Source: Nitrosospira sp. (GTDB taxonomy: Bacteria > Pseudomonadota > Gammaproteobacteria > Burkholderiales > Nitrosomonadaceae). From it: 64,000 nucleotides of DNA. Position numbers and translations under genes: made by a program. The notes beneath the pieces were generated by a model. It saw nothing but the letters and a program-made list of their open reading frames with translations. It did no database searches and was not told the origin of the DNA. Below, in pieces: positions 38,090 to 49,113 of this stretch (position 1 is its first letter; every line of letters begins with the position of its first letter). Location of the stretch: NCBI GenBank assembly GCA_013821425.1, contig JACDGV010000003.1, positions 112,485-176,484 of the forward strand. The letters run 5' to 3'.

Positions 38090-38243
38090 GGTTCAATATC
38101 CGCAAGTGCCGTCTCCCTTCACCGAGACAAGAAAACCGGTGGAAGAACAAATGATGGAAAGGGCGGGCGAAAGGGCGGGCGGAAACCGGGGTAGTGATAT
38201 TGCCGACGCAAAATCCCCAGCGCCAATACAATATCTACCGGTT

Positions 38244-40061
<1,818 letters not shown>

Positions 40062-40134
40062 TAAACCGAACCGGGCGCAATTCTGTCTAGCGCCGCGTTC
40101 GAAGCCCTATGGCTATATATATAATACCCTCTGG

Positions 40135-40449
40135 CTATACTTCGCTCTTCGGTACATTCCTGGATTCTTTCGCGCGCATTCTCCGGCTTTCTTTCGGGTC
40201 TGCCACTAACGGCCGGTAGATTTCAATGCGGTCGTTTTCACGCAGGGCAGTGCCGGGCTTGACCACCTTGCCGAATATGCCCAGTTTGTTGCGCGACAGG
40301 TCTATTTCCGGGAATAAGCCGGGTATTCCGGAAAGCTCCACGGCATGTTCTATGGTTGTGTGGGATGGGACGTAAAACTGGCGCATAATCTGATTCTCCG
40401 GCAGGGCATAGACCACCTCGACCTGAATTTTCCGGTCAGGAACGTCCAT
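40135..40449 (-). CDS. rnfH: RnfH/RatB (UPF0125) family protein
   Basis: A 104-residue beta-grasp (ubiquitin-like) protein. EVVYALPENQIMRQFYV, SGIPGLFPEIDLSRNKLGIFGK and LRENDRIEIYRPLVADPKE.RR are the family signatures. In many gammaproteobacteria and betaproteobacteria it is the partner gene of ratA, as here, where the start overlaps the ratA end by 14 bases. Despite the name, a role in electron transfer is not established. AGAGG precedes the ATG. Confidence 0.93.
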   Translation of the reverse strand: MDVPDRKIQVEVVYALPENQIMRQFYVPSHTTIEHAVELSGIPGLFPEIDLSRNKLGIFGKVVKPGTALRENDRIEIYRPLVADPKESRRMRAKESRNVPKSEV

Positions 40450-40873
40450 ATACCTCTTCGGCGCGCTGAATAAACGCTTCCACGAAGTTGTTGGCGATCA
40501 TGAAAAATACTGGACCTACCAGCTTCTCAAGGAAGATGTGCGCAAACGTGTAATGCAGGCGAAATTCGATCTTGCAGGCGTTTTCTGCCAGGGGTATGAA
40601 ACGCCAGTGCCCATCCAGGTTCTGAAACGGGCCGTCCAGGAGAGTCATTGTGATCAGTTCCGGCGGTTTCCGGACGTTCTCAGTCGTGAAGCTGTGCTTG
40701 ATATGATGATAGTCGATGTTGATAGTGGCGTGGGTAATCGACTCATTTTGTGAAGTGACGGATGAACCCCCGCACCACGGCAGAAACTGGGGATAGTCTT
40801 CCACCTTATCCACCAGTGCGAACATTCTGCTTGCGGAATAGCCGATCAGAACGGACTTTTCGATTTCAGCCAT
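40436..40873 (-). CDS. ratA: RatA/COQ10-type START-domain protein
   Basis: A 145-residue START-like protein of the family that includes Escherichia coli RatA (reported to bind 50S subunits and block 70S formation) and coenzyme Q-binding COQ10. Family motifs are KSVLIGYSASRMFALVDKVEDYPQFLPWC and FRLHYTFAHIFLEKLVGPVFFMIANNFVEAF. The toxin label is disputed; a ubiquinone-lipid role is equally possible. It is followed by rnfH with an overlap and lies beside smpB on the opposite strand, a conserved neighbourhood. The ribosome-binding site is weak. Confidence 0.92.
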   Translation of the reverse strand: MAEIEKSVLIGYSASRMFALVDKVEDYPQFLPWCGGSSVTSQNESITHATINIDYHHIKHSFTTENVRKPPELITMTLLDGPFQNLDGHWRFIPLAENACKIEFRLHYTFAHIFLEKLVGPVFFMIANNFVEAFIQRAEEVYGRS

Positions 40874-40971
40874 ATGATAAACCGGGGCGATCCAGCGAGA
40901 CAGTATTGAAAACTGATAAAATACACGAAACCCGCGCGGAACTCACCCTTTTTCTCCCCTGGGGAATTTCC

Positions 40972-41341
40972 GGATAAGCCCTGCTCAGTAGTCGCGAGCC
41001 CATTTCGAATAGTCGTGCGCGGGGGCGATAAACAGCTCCGCCGCCAGGGAAATGCTCTCCGAAGGGAGGTAAATCGCGAGCAGAGCGGCCCTGGCCTTGG
41101 TCTTGACGCGGGAAGGGCGACGGCTGCGTTTCCCGCATCTCGCCCAAGGTTCCCGGGCACTTCCTTCCAGGGCTTTTCTTAAAGTATCCGGGCGGGTAAG
41201 CCACTTAGCGGTTGTGTTAAAATTCGGGCTTCCCGGTTTCTCTGGCACACCCGGCCCGCCCGCGATCCAAGCCGTGCGCCCTGTAAATCACCCCAATTTT
41301 ACCATCCGTGGTGCTGGAAGACTTATCCAGAGATTTCTTAA
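40972..41341. mobile_element. MITE-like element, copy 2 (ratA-smpB gap)
   Basis: A diverged element of about 370 bases. The left end (GGATAAGCCCTGCTCA) and right end (ATCCAGAGATTTCTTAA) resemble the terminal repeats of copy 1, and 41274-41303 aligns with 39993-40021. An extra internal repeat-like word (CCAGGGCTTTTCTTAA) at about 41168-41183 suggests a composite or nested structure. Its right end touches the smpB ATG at 41342, so the element supplies the 5' leader of smpB. The call is by eye. Confidence 0.55.
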
Positions 41342-41785
41342 ATGAGTATCGTTCAGAATAAAAAAGCCTTTCACGACTACTTTGTCGAGGAGAAGTTTGA
41401 AGCGGGTATGATTTTCGAAGGGTGGGAGGTCAAGGCGATACGTGCGGGACGAGTCCAGTTAAAAGAAGCCTATGTGGTTATCCGCAAGGGCGAACTGTTT
41501 CTCATCGGCTGCCATATCAGTCCCTTGCTGACGGCCTCCACCCACGTCCAGCCCGATCCGGTCCGCACGCGCAAGTTGCTATTGCACGCGGAGGAAATCA
41601 CACGGCTTATCGGCAAGGTGGAGCGTGCAGGATATACGTTAATGCCGCTGGACATGCACTACAAGGCCGGCAGGATCAAACTTGAAATAGGCCTTGCCAA
41701 AGGCAAGAAGCAGCACGACAAGCGCGAATCCGAGAAACAGAAAGAGTGGGTGCGCGATAAGCAGCGTCTAATGCGAGGGAAGTGA
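41342..41785 (+). CDS. smpB: SsrA-binding protein SmpB
   Basis: A 147-residue OB-fold protein that delivers tmRNA to stalled ribosomes. Signatures include [40 protein letters not shown] and the C-terminal tail [24 protein letters not shown], which is the basic helix entering the ribosome. Length and start are normal; the ribosome-binding site (CAGAGATTTCTTAA) is only moderate because the 5' sequence belongs to the MITE-like element. No tmRNA gene was seen in the window. Confidence 0.97.
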   Translation: MSIVQNKKAFHDYFVEEKFEAGMIFEGWEVKAIRAGRVQLKEAYVVIRKGELFLIGCHISPLLTASTHVQPDPVRTRKLLLHAEEITRLIGKVERAGYTLMPLDMHYKAGRIKLEIGLAKGKKQHDKRESEKQKEWVRDKQRLMRGK

Positions 41786-41866
41786 TACATAAGCATGCGA
41801 CGGCAAATTCCTATTTACCTGTCTGTTGCGACCGTTATTTCCGCTTAATGGCAAGTTATCCTTAAT

Positions 41867-42880
41867 ATGCAAAAATCCATCGCTGTCTGGTTGCTCGCTT
41901 GCTGTGCCCTCGTGTTTGCCATAGTGGTCGTCGGCGGGGTAACCCGGCTTACGCACTCGGGACTCTCGATCGTTGAATGGCAGCCAATCGTAGGTACCGT
42001 TCCGCCGCTGAGCCAAGCGGATTGGGAAGAGCTTTTCGAAAAATATCATCAGACCCCGCAGTATAAGAAAGTCAATCTTGGCATGAGCCTGGATGAATTC
42101 AAAGGTATTTTCTGGTGGGAATATTTCCACCGGTTACTGGGCCGCGTCATTGGCTTGGCGTTTTTTTTCCCGTTTCTGTATTTTGTCGCCAAACATGCCT
42201 TGGACCGGCCTCTGGGTCTGAAGCTGACCGGCATTTTCGTGCTCGGTGGTTTGCAGGGCGCCATGGGGTGGTATATGGTAAAGAGCGGGCTGGTAGACGA
42301 TCCACATGTCAGCCAGTACCGCCTGACAGCCCATCTGGGCCTTGCATTCATTATTTATGCCGCGATGTTTCGTGTCGCGCTGGGGTTGCTTGAACCCGTT
42401 GGCACATCGCTTGTGAACCACAGGGTACGCGGTTTACACCGTTTTTCCACGACGCTGACCACCCTGATATTCATAATGGTCTTGTCAGGAGGTTTCGTTG
42501 CGGGTATCAGGGCAGGATTGGCATACAACACCTTCCCGTTAATGAATGGACACTTCATACCGCCGGAAATATTGCTACTGGAGCCTTGGTATCGAAATTT
42601 CTTTGAAAATATGGCAGCGGTGCAATTCCAGCACCGCCTGATCGCGTGGATGCTGATGATCCTGATTCCGGTTTTCTGGTATAAATCCCGAAATTTGCCC
42701 CTTTCGGGAACGGCTCACCTTGCGTGTACCGTGTTATTGATCATGCTGGTGGTCCAGATAACTCTTGGCATTTCCACCCTGTTGCTGGCCGTCCCTCTGC
42801 CGCTGGCCGCGGCGCATCAGGCAGGCGCGCTGTTGTTATTTACTGCGGCCTTGTGGGTAAATCATGAATTACGTGGCTGA
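41867..42880 (+). CDS. ctaA: Heme A synthase (COX15/CtaA family)
   Basis: A 337-residue multi-pass membrane enzyme that oxidises heme O to heme A for aa3-type cytochrome oxidase. Motifs: [18 protein letters not shown] after the first helix, [13 protein letters not shown] with the first conserved His, and later [10 protein letters not shown] and [12 protein letters not shown]. Eight hydrophobic segments are visible. It is normally beside ctaB or cox genes, but here it stands alone between smpB and an accessory gene, about 80 bases after smpB. Confidence 0.95.
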   Translation: MQKSIAVWLLACCALVFAIVVVGGVTRLTHSGLSIVEWQPIVGTVPPLSQADWEELFEKYHQTPQYKKVNLGMSLDEFKGIFWWEYFHRLLGRVIGLAFFFPFLYFVAKHALDRPLGLKLTGIFVLGGLQGAMGWYMVKSGLVDDPHVSQYRLTAHLGLAFIIYAAMFRVALGLLEPVGTSLVNHRVRGLHRFSTTLTTLIFIMVLSGGFVAGIRAGLAYNTFPLMNGHFIPPEILLLEPWYRNFFENMAAVQFQHRLIAWMLMILIPVFWYKSRNLPLSGTAHLACTVLLIMLVVQITLGISTLLLAVPLPLAAAHQAGALLLFTAALWVNHELRG

Positions 42881-43088
42881 AAAAACAACCTGGCCATTTT
42901 ACGCCATGCCGAGTAGCTCCACGTTCCAATAGCACCCAGGGACCTCCTCGCGCTCTTACGCCTGAATCGTCTTGCTTGATATCCCCTTTTGCTTGCGGCG
43001 GGATGATTCACCAAAAATAATTTTATGAATGATTCGTTTGCTATCTACAAATTTTTGGAGGAAGCAACTGAAGAAATTAGGTGATTCG

Positions 43089-44246
43089 ATGGAAGATCTT
43101 ACGGAAATAAAATTCGCAGAGTGGAAATGGCCGAACAATAGAAAGCTAGCGAAGAATGTTGATGTAGATAGGAGGTGTTCGAAAAACAGCTTCAAGATTA
43201 ATCAAGGTCATCTCGAATCTTATGAGGCAAACCTGAGATGGGAGTCGGAGTTAGTTTCTGAGGCATTGCACGAAACAAGGAAAAGGAAATTTTTCGCCAT
43301 TAATGCGTCAATGATCCTGTTTCCAGGATTAGTCGCTGGTATGCTCGCCGCAGCCTCGTATTTGGAAAAATTTGAGGCGGGTATCGATTTCCATTGGATC
43401 GCTATAGTTTCCATTTCCATGTTTATCGGAATGGCGAACATGATATCGATCAAATACATTGCAGCTTATAAGGCACAAGCCAATTTATTTATACGACAGC
43501 TTAATTGTCTACGTCAGGCACGCGACTCAATCACTTATTACAAATTAGAGGGCGAGTATCCTATTCATTTGAGATCGCTGGTCGAAGGCGGGATATATTA
43601 CAAGACGTTCGGTAAACATCGCAAGCTTTACATTGGAAATGAAGAGCTTAGGGATAGGTTGGGGGGCTCATTTTCTGAGTCTGCCGATAAGTCACTTATT
43701 GGTTTTCTGTTTTTGACTTCATTGACACTTATATCCGCTCCTTTTATATGTTTAGCCGCGGTTTCACTCAACAAATGGGAAGTACTGCACGGACATCCTT
43801 CCGTTTTTTTAGAAAATGAAGTCTATTTGGTTCTTCTTAGCATGTTGATTTTAATTTTGGCGGTTACATGTTTTGTTATCGGGCATTGGAAAAATTTTAA
43901 AAAACTCAGAACAGACGACACGGCTCCAAGGTCACCCGAGGAAAGACAAGTTGGTAGCGGCTATTCGCCTATATTTGTATTGAATGTCACGGATTATTTG
44001 GCGATCTCTCTCGTTGTACTTTTGGCCTGTTATTGGGCTTATTTAGGATGGAGTACAGGCCAAACTGTCGCTAATGCGATGATGTTGACATTAGCGGGCA
44101 TCAGCCTGTTTTTAATTGTGATGTGCTTAACGAAAGTATTTTTTGATTCGCTAAATCGGATTCACAAGTCGCTTGTCTACAAGGTTAACTTTAATTTCAG
44201 GAACAGATGGGAAAATGGCGAGCCTGCTATTAGCGATTTACGGTAG
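43089..44246 (+). CDS. Six-TM membrane protein of unknown family
   Basis: A 385-residue protein I do not recognise. Six hydrophobic segments form three pairs (about residues 69-91/102-120, 204-227/245-266 and 300-321/328-350). A charged N-terminal helix of about 65 residues precedes the first pair, and a soluble stretch (about 125-200, with YYKLEGEYPIHLRSLVEGG) separates the first and second. The first hairpin after a long charged helix recalls SLATT/DUF4231-like conflict-system proteins in layout only. Codon use is markedly A+T-rich compared with neighbours, suggesting transfer. AGGTG six bases before the ATG at 43089 supports this start over an ATG 20 codons upstream. Confidence 0.7.
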   Translation: MEDLTEIKFAEWKWPNNRKLAKNVDVDRRCSKNSFKINQGHLESYEANLRWESELVSEALHETRKRKFFAINASMILFPGLVAGMLAAASYLEKFEAGIDFHWIAIVSISMFIGMANMISIKYIAAYKAQANLFIRQLNCLRQARDSITYYKLEGEYPIHLRSLVEGGIYYKTFGKHRKLYIGNEELRDRLGGSFSESADKSLIGFLFLTSLTLISAPFICLAAVSLNKWEVLHGHPSVFLENEVYLVLLSMLILILAVTCFVIGHWKNFKKLRTDDTAPRSPEERQVGSGYSPIFVLNVTDYLAISLVVLLACYWAYLGWSTGQTVANAMMLTLAGISLFLIVMCLTKVFFDSLNRIHKSLVYKVNFNFRNRWENGEPAISDLR

Positions 44247-44702
44247 CGATAGAAATACGGCAATGTTTATTTCGGCAGGTGACGAGAAAGACCTTATCCG
44301 AATTTAGAAAATGTCCCGTAGAAATGGGGGTAAAAATTGTCCATGCGAATTGGGGGCTGTTAGGAGCGTCATATGGGTTGCTGCTCGGGTTGGCGAGATA
44401 TTTGGTAGCTTGGCAGCCTGTCGTCAACGAGAATTAGATGGGGCCGCTACAGCGATTTGAAACAAAAGGGCGAGAAATAATCCGGCGAGCACCGATGTGC
44501 TTTTCTTATTCAATATGCTTTCTCCTAATTGATTGTCCGTTGCTAGTTCGGCGCTGTCTGACATCTTGCCTAGTGCAGCCTCTTCATTAATTTGACCGGT
44601 TCTGGCAGCTTACGAAGCAGGAGGGGATGAAGCTGTTGCTATACGGGCTTTAAAAACAGAAGCGCCGGACTAATTTCCCGGCGCTTCTCTCTCAGCACGG
44701 GG
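44247..44702. other. Intergenic stretch downstream of the six-TM gene
   Basis: 456 bases with no supported gene. A weak hairpin AGCAC/GTGCT followed by TTTTCTT at 44488-44507 could end plus-strand transcription. The Rho-independent terminator of the HAF gene occupies 44652-44688. Confidence 0.5.
44652..44688 (-). terminator. Rho-independent terminator of the HAF-repeat gene
   Basis: On the minus strand a perfect 10-base stem GAAGCGCCGG/CCGGCGCTTC (44678-44687 and 44659-44668) with a nine-base loop is followed by TGTTTTTA. It lies just downstream of the stop of the gene at 44703. Confidence 0.85.
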
Positions 44703-45851
44703 TCACGCTGCTTTTTTTTTGCGCCGAGCCATGAAACCCATCAAGCCCAGCCCAGCCAGAAGCATGGCATAGGCTTGTGGTTCCGGAACCGGGGAGAGCA
44801 GGTAGGCTCGGCCATCGCTGGCATTGGCGATAATTTGCCCTCGGTCGTTAATGCCCATTGCATCAGCCAAAAAGATGCCATTTTCGAGCTCCACCAGCGA
44901 GTTGAGGTCGGTCATGCCTTCTCCGTCGGGGCCCGTAACGAACGCATGCTTACGGTTTCCAATAGCGGTTTCTGCCCATCCAACCACTTGCCCCTGCGAG
45001 TTGATGTCGGCTGCGTAACTGCCTTGCCCCCCTAGAGTCCCAAGATCCGTCATATTGCTGTCGATGTCGGTTATAAAGGCGTGAATTGGAGAAATTAAGG
45101 TCCGGTTTATGTCCGAATATCCCACGACTTGACCGGAATCGTTGACCCCGGTGGCAAAACTTCTGTAGCCGCCCAAGGTTCCGAGATCGGATGCAAATAC
45201 GTGATTAGCACTTGTGATGTACGCATGCTCATACAGACCAGAAGAGAGGTGAGCAGAACCGACGACTTGGCCCGAGGAATTAATGTCAGTGGCGCGGTCC
45301 CCATCGGAGTGCAAACCGCCAATTTGGGAGGCATTCAAACCATTCGGAGCAGTAACAAAAGCATCACTTCCGGTATGTCCAGTGTCGCCAATATAGCCAA
45401 CCACCTGCCCTGCGTTGTTGATGCCTAGGCCCTCGCTCCAGTGCGATTCGGTAACTGCTCTTACGCCACCATTAATGTCGGCAATAAATGCGTGTGGGTA
45501 AATTACCCCGAGAGAGCTAGCCCATCCAGATTTTCCTGTAACTTGTCCGCTTGAATTGATATCAAAACCATAACTATGATCCCCTCCGGGGAGGGTGCCA
45601 AGATCGGTCATATCCAACCCGTTGGCCTGCGTCACAAAGGCGTGATACGGGCCATCAACCGTAACCGAGTTTCCTGTTACCTGCCCGCTTGCGTTGATAG
45701 CCGTTGCGTAAGTGGCTTTTCCGCCTAGGGTGCCAATATCGAAAGTAGTATAGCTTTGGGAGAACGCAGGAGCTACAAGAACAAGTGTGCCAATGACTGT
45801 TCCAACAAAGGTGCTAGGCAAGCGAATTCCGAGGATATGGGTAGATTTCAT
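44703..45851 (-). CDS. HAF-repeat extracellular protein with PEP-CTERM signal
   Basis: A 382-residue exported protein. After a signal peptide (about 1-31, TFVGTVIGTLVLVAPAFS) come about seven repeats of the form DLGTLGG...AxxINxxGQVVGYS, the HAF repeat, probably a beta-propeller. The end is VPEPQAYAMLLAGLGLMGFMARRKKKAA, a textbook PEP-CTERM signal for exosortase processing and surface anchoring. CTGGAGCCC precedes the ATG. Its function is unknown; such proteins are suspected of roles in extracellular matrix. It is divergent from another PEP-CTERM gene at 46004. Confidence 0.9.
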   Translation of the reverse strand: MKSTHILGIRLPSTFVGTVIGTLVLVAPAFSQSYTTFDIGTLGGKATYATAINASGQVTGNSVTVDGPYHAFVTQANGLDMTDLGTLPGGDHSYGFDINSSGQVTGKSGWASSLGVIYPHAFIADINGGVRAVTESHWSEGLGINNAGQVVGYIGDTGHTGSDAFVTAPNGLNASQIGGLHSDGDRATDINSSGQVVGSAHLSSGLYEHAYITSANHVFASDLGTLGGYRSFATGVNDSGQVVGYSDINRTLISPIHAFITDIDSNMTDLGTLGGQGSYAADINSQGQVVGWAETAIGNRKHAFVTGPDGEGMTDLNSLVELENGIFLADAMGINDRGQIIANASDGRAYLLSPVPEPQAYAMLLAGLGLMGFMARRKKKAA

Positions 45852-46003
45852 GTTTGGGCTCCAGTGAGTTATTTTTGGGATTAGTTGGCGCTGGCCAATT
45901 GTTGGGACAGCGCTCTTTAATATACAATATATGATCCGAAAGCACTACCAATAGGCCAACAGTGCTAAATTTGTTGTGCTTCAACTCACCTCGGAGGTTA
46001 ACA

Positions 46004-46576
46004 ATGAAGAAAAAAAGAATTGCAAAACTTGCACTCGCTTTGCTGTTTCTATCAAGCTCAGTAAGTGTAAGCGCGGGTTTGCCAAATTTTGATTACTCGA
46101 AAGACTTCGACGTTGGGACGCTTGAATCAACACGTTATGAAACGAGTTTCGGCGTAGAAAATAATCTTCTTTTGCATAGCTATACGTTCGATCTCGCTGG
46201 TGCCTCAACAGTTGATGCGTGGCTTTTTAACCCGAGAATGGAGACGGGGGACATATACACGGGAATTCCCCCGCTCACCATAACGTTGTTTGAGGTCGCT
46301 ATTTTCGATAGCGGTGATCAGGAGTTATACAAAGGAATAGTGGCAGATCATTATACTTTTGGAAGCACCATGCGGGCTCATGTTGGCGGGGTATTGCCCG
46401 CCGGGGATAACTATTATGTTCGTATAGCCGGTAGCCAGATCAATGATACCGCGCTTGCATATCAATTCCAGATGTGGGCCACCCCCGTCCCAGAGCCGGA
46501 AACGTATGCGATGATGTTGGCTGGTCTCGGTTTAATGGGCTATACAGCTCTGCGGCGACGAAAGCAAAGCGCTTAG
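46004..46576 (+). CDS. PEP-CTERM exported protein of unknown function
   Basis: A 190-residue protein with a signal peptide (KKKRIAKLALALLFLSSSVSVSAG) and a C-terminal PEP-CTERM signal (VPEPETYAMMLAGLGLMGYTALRRRKQSA). The 130-residue middle is predicted beta-rich (LLLHSYTFDLAGASTVDAWL, PLTITLFEVAIFDSG, DNYYVRIAG) and may be a small surface domain. CGGAGG precedes the ATG. The PEP-CTERM ends of this gene and the HAF gene are nearly identical, suggesting the same exosortase. A divergent promoter region of 152 bases separates them. Confidence 0.88.
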   Translation: MKKKRIAKLALALLFLSSSVSVSAGLPNFDYSKDFDVGTLESTRYETSFGVENNLLLHSYTFDLAGASTVDAWLFNPRMETGDIYTGIPPLTITLFEVAIFDSGDQELYKGIVADHYTFGSTMRAHVGGVLPAGDNYYVRIAGSQINDTALAYQFQMWATPVPEPETYAMMLAGLGLMGYTALRRRKQSA

Positions 46577-46733
46577 ATCGATGATTTCATTCTATTGAAC
46601 GGGAGAGGTCGATTTATTTGTGAAAGAGCCCAAGAGTTAGGAATCGGCAAATACGGACCCCGCAGAAGTGCGGGACGCATTACCGCCAATTCCTATTTCT
46701 CTATTTCGGGCTAACTGCCAGTTGGCAAGACAG

Positions 46734-48041
46734 CTAGGGTAATTGCTGATCAATTACCACACTGACATTCTTGTCGCCAACCCGGGTAGGTTGGCTAAGA
46801 CCTTGCAGATCGCCGCTTTGTGGCATGGGAGACCCCGACTTGGAGATTCTGGCACCCACTACCACTTCATTTGAGAATGTGGATAACTGCACACCAGACC
46901 GCGCCATGGTATCGTCCAGTGAAAAGGTCGCAGGCAAGTCCTTGACCTGAATTCGCAATGTTGCGAGAGGTGCTCTTGGTCCCGTTTTGGCGCGAGCAAA
47001 AATATACAAACTGTCATTTGGAGATGCCTTGCCGGCCAGGGCGGGACTCAACGTCACTGTTCCGGAAAGCGTGCCTGACGTAAATGCCCCCGCGGCTGCG
47101 GCTGTCTCCGGTTTGTTTCCCGCAGGAGGCGGAACCTGGGTGCCTGACGGCTGATCGGGCGCCCTTGCCACCATACTGCCTTTGCCTGCCGCCAATGATC
47201 TCGCTTCAGCAATGCTTGCACTGATTGACTGCGTCAGCTCGGACTCCGAAGATGGAACAAGGGCCAGCAATTTTTCCCAGTAATCCGCCGCCTCATTATA
47301 TTTTTTCTGCTCGAATTCCGCCGTGCCCGCGAGTGCTAGGGCCTTGGGGTTGGTGGAATCCAGGCGTAATGCCTTTTTAATCAGCTCGTAAGGCTCCCCG
47401 ACCAGACTGCCGTCATGCGTCATCGCCACGATATCGGCATAGTCTGTGATAACCTCGGGATTGTCCGGTGACAGGGCCAAGACATTTTCGTATGCAACCT
47501 TCGCCTCGTTGAAACGGTGCATCATCGCGTAAGTCCGGCCCAGCATGAGCCACCCTTCCATGTCATCAGGTTGATCCCGGAGCCGTGCTGTAAGGTTTTC
47601 GAGTACCGAGCCGATATTGGAATGTCCCCCATCCTCGGCTATCGGCGCCTCTTCAAAAGCCGGCTGTGGCAGCAAGGCTTTTGTTTCGCCAAGCCAGAGG
47701 TAGAGCGAAACGGCCAGGAGCGGCAGTGCCAGCACGGTCAGTGTGATAGTGGCGACATTGCGGTTACCCGGTATTATTGCTGCTGTCATGGGTTCTCCTT
47801 CCTGCACATCTTGCAACATTCGTTGCTGTAATTCCCGCTTGCTTTGTTCGTATTGTTCCCGAGTCAGGACGTCGCTGCGCAGATCGGTAGCGAGGTCCGC
47901 CAGCTGATCGCGGTAGATGTCGATATTGCTGACGTCGCGCGCCGCGCCGGTTTCGCGATTCCGTTTGCTCCATAAAGGAGGAAGAATGAACAGCAAGGCA
48001 CCGACAATAAAAATGCCGGCCACAACCCAAAATGATGTCAT
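46734..48041 (-). CDS. ccmI: Cytochrome c maturation protein CcmI (CycH)
   Basis: A 435-residue membrane-anchored apocytochrome chaperone of System I. The N-terminal part has two TM segments (about 4-23 and 95-116) around a cytosolic loop (EQSKRELQQRMLQDV); TPR repeats follow (about 150-270; DDMEGWLMLGRTYAMMHRF, NPEVITDYADIVAM); and a C-terminal domain has LSPALAGKASPNDSLYIFARA. It overlaps ccmH by four bases and is last in the ccm operon. It delivers apocytochrome to CcmFH. Confidence 0.94.
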   Translation of the reverse strand: MTSFWVVAGIFIVGALLFILPPLWSKRNRETGAARDVSNIDIYRDQLADLATDLRSDVLTREQYEQSKRELQQRMLQDVQEGEPMTAAIIPGNRNVATITLTVLALPLLAVSLYLWLGETKALLPQPAFEEAPIAEDGGHSNIGSVLENLTARLRDQPDDMEGWLMLGRTYAMMHRFNEAKVAYENVLALSPDNPEVITDYADIVAMTHDGSLVGEPYELIKKALRLDSTNPKALALAGTAEFEQKKYNEAADYWEKLLALVPSSESELTQSISASIAEARSLAAGKGSMVARAPDQPSGTQVPPPAGNKPETAAAAGAFTSGTLSGTVTLSPALAGKASPNDSLYIFARAKTGPRAPLATLRIQVKDLPATFSLDDTMARSGVQLSTFSNEVVVGARISKSGSPMPQSGDLQGLSQPTRVGDKNVSVVIDQQLP

Positions 48042-48592
48042 GCGTTGTTACCCTTGCTTTCTTCCAGCAGGGCTTCGGCCTGCTTGCGTTGCTGTTCGGA
48101 CAGCGCTGGTTCTTCAATCTGTTTGCGCCGGCTTCTGAGATAAACGACAAGGACTATCGCGCCGCCGAAAAGAAAGAGGAAAGGACCGAACCATAAAAAC
48201 AGGGTCGTCGGTTTCATTGGCGGCCGATAAAGCACGAATTCGCCATAACGCGCCACCAGAAAATCGACGATCTCCTGATCGCTTTTTTCTGCCTTCATCT
48301 GTTCGCGAATCTCGCGCCGCAGGTCGTTGGCAAAGTCTGCTCGCGAACCTGCCAGCGATTCGTTCTGACATACCAGGCAACGCAAATCTTCGGATAATGC
48401 GAGCATGCGCTTTTCAATCTCCGGATCCTCGGCCACCGGCACGGCCTCCCGGGTCCAGCCAGGAGGAGTTAACAGAAGCATTAACGCGAGCAGAAGGGCG
48501 ACCCTGGTTGCGGCGACGAGAGCGTTCCGCAACCAGGAGTACCCCAGACCGCAACCGGCTCTCGATGACCGGAATAAAAATGCCGGGCTCAT
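48038..48592 (-). CDS. ccmH: Cytochrome c maturation protein CcmH
   Basis: A 184-residue thiol-disulfide protein keeping the apocytochrome heme-binding cysteines reduced. The LRCLVCQNESLAGS motif contains the C-x-x-C. A long N-terminal signal-anchor (VAATRVALLLALMLLLTPPGW) and a second TM near 130-150 (LFLWFGPFLFLFGGAIVLVVYL) fit the family. The start is uncertain because an unusually long cytosolic leader of about 25 residues precedes the first TM. It overlaps ccmG by four bases. Confidence 0.93.
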   Translation of the reverse strand: MSPAFLFRSSRAGCGLGYSWLRNALVAATRVALLLALMLLLTPPGWTREAVPVAEDPEIEKRMLALSEDLRCLVCQNESLAGSRADFANDLRREIREQMKAEKSDQEIVDFLVARYGEFVLYRPPMKPTTLFLWFGPFLFLFGGAIVLVVYLRSRRKQIEEPALSEQQRKQAEALLEESKGNNA

Positions 48593-49113
48593 CCCTGTAG
48601 TTCCTTTACAAGCGGCAAAATCTTCGTCTCCAGCGCTTCCACCGTTACGGGACCGATCTGCTTGTACCGGATTACTCCGTTCTTATCGATAACATATGTC
48701 TCGGGAACTCCATAAACACCATAATTTATGCCTGTCCTTCCCTCCGGATCGACAATGGTCACAGCGTAGGGGTCCCCAAACTGTTTTAACCATTGCAAAG
48801 CGTCGTCACGCTCGTCCTTATAGTTGAGGCCGTAGACCGGAACGATTCCCGAATTCGCCAGTTCAACCAGCAACGGATGTTCATCCCGGCATGCGACGCA
48901 CCAGGACGCCCACACGTTCAGCAACCAGACTTTACCCAGGTTATCCTTGGATGTTAGTGTTTTTTCCGATTCGTGCAATTGCTGCAACTGAAATTCAGGA
49001 GCGGGCTTTCCAATCAGTGGAGAAGGAACCTGTCGGGGATTAAGATTCAGGCCCACGAGCAGAAAACCGACAAGCACAACAAAAACCACCAGCGGCAGCA
49101 GGAAACGCATCAT
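48589..49113 (-). CDS. ccmG: Thiol:disulfide interchange protein CcmG (DsbE)
   Basis: A 174-residue membrane-anchored thioredoxin-fold protein. The N-terminal anchor is FLLPLVVFVVLVGFLLVGL; the active site is WASWCVACRDEHP; and GVPETYVIDKNGVIRYKQIGPV contains the cis-Pro. It reduces CcmH or apocytochrome. The start overlaps the ccmF stop (ATGATG), with CAGGAGCAAAAAGG before it; the first ATG at 49113 is chosen, and 49110 is equally possible. The open frame extends far upstream through ccmF and is a shadow there. Confidence 0.94.
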   Translation of the reverse strand: MMRFLLPLVVFVVLVGFLLVGLNLNPRQVPSPLIGKPAPEFQLQQLHESEKTLTSKDNLGKVWLLNVWASWCVACRDEHPLLVELANSGIVPVYGLNYKDERDDALQWLKQFGDPYAVTIVDPEGRTGINYGVYGVPETYVIDKNGVIRYKQIGPVTVEALETKILPLVKELQG

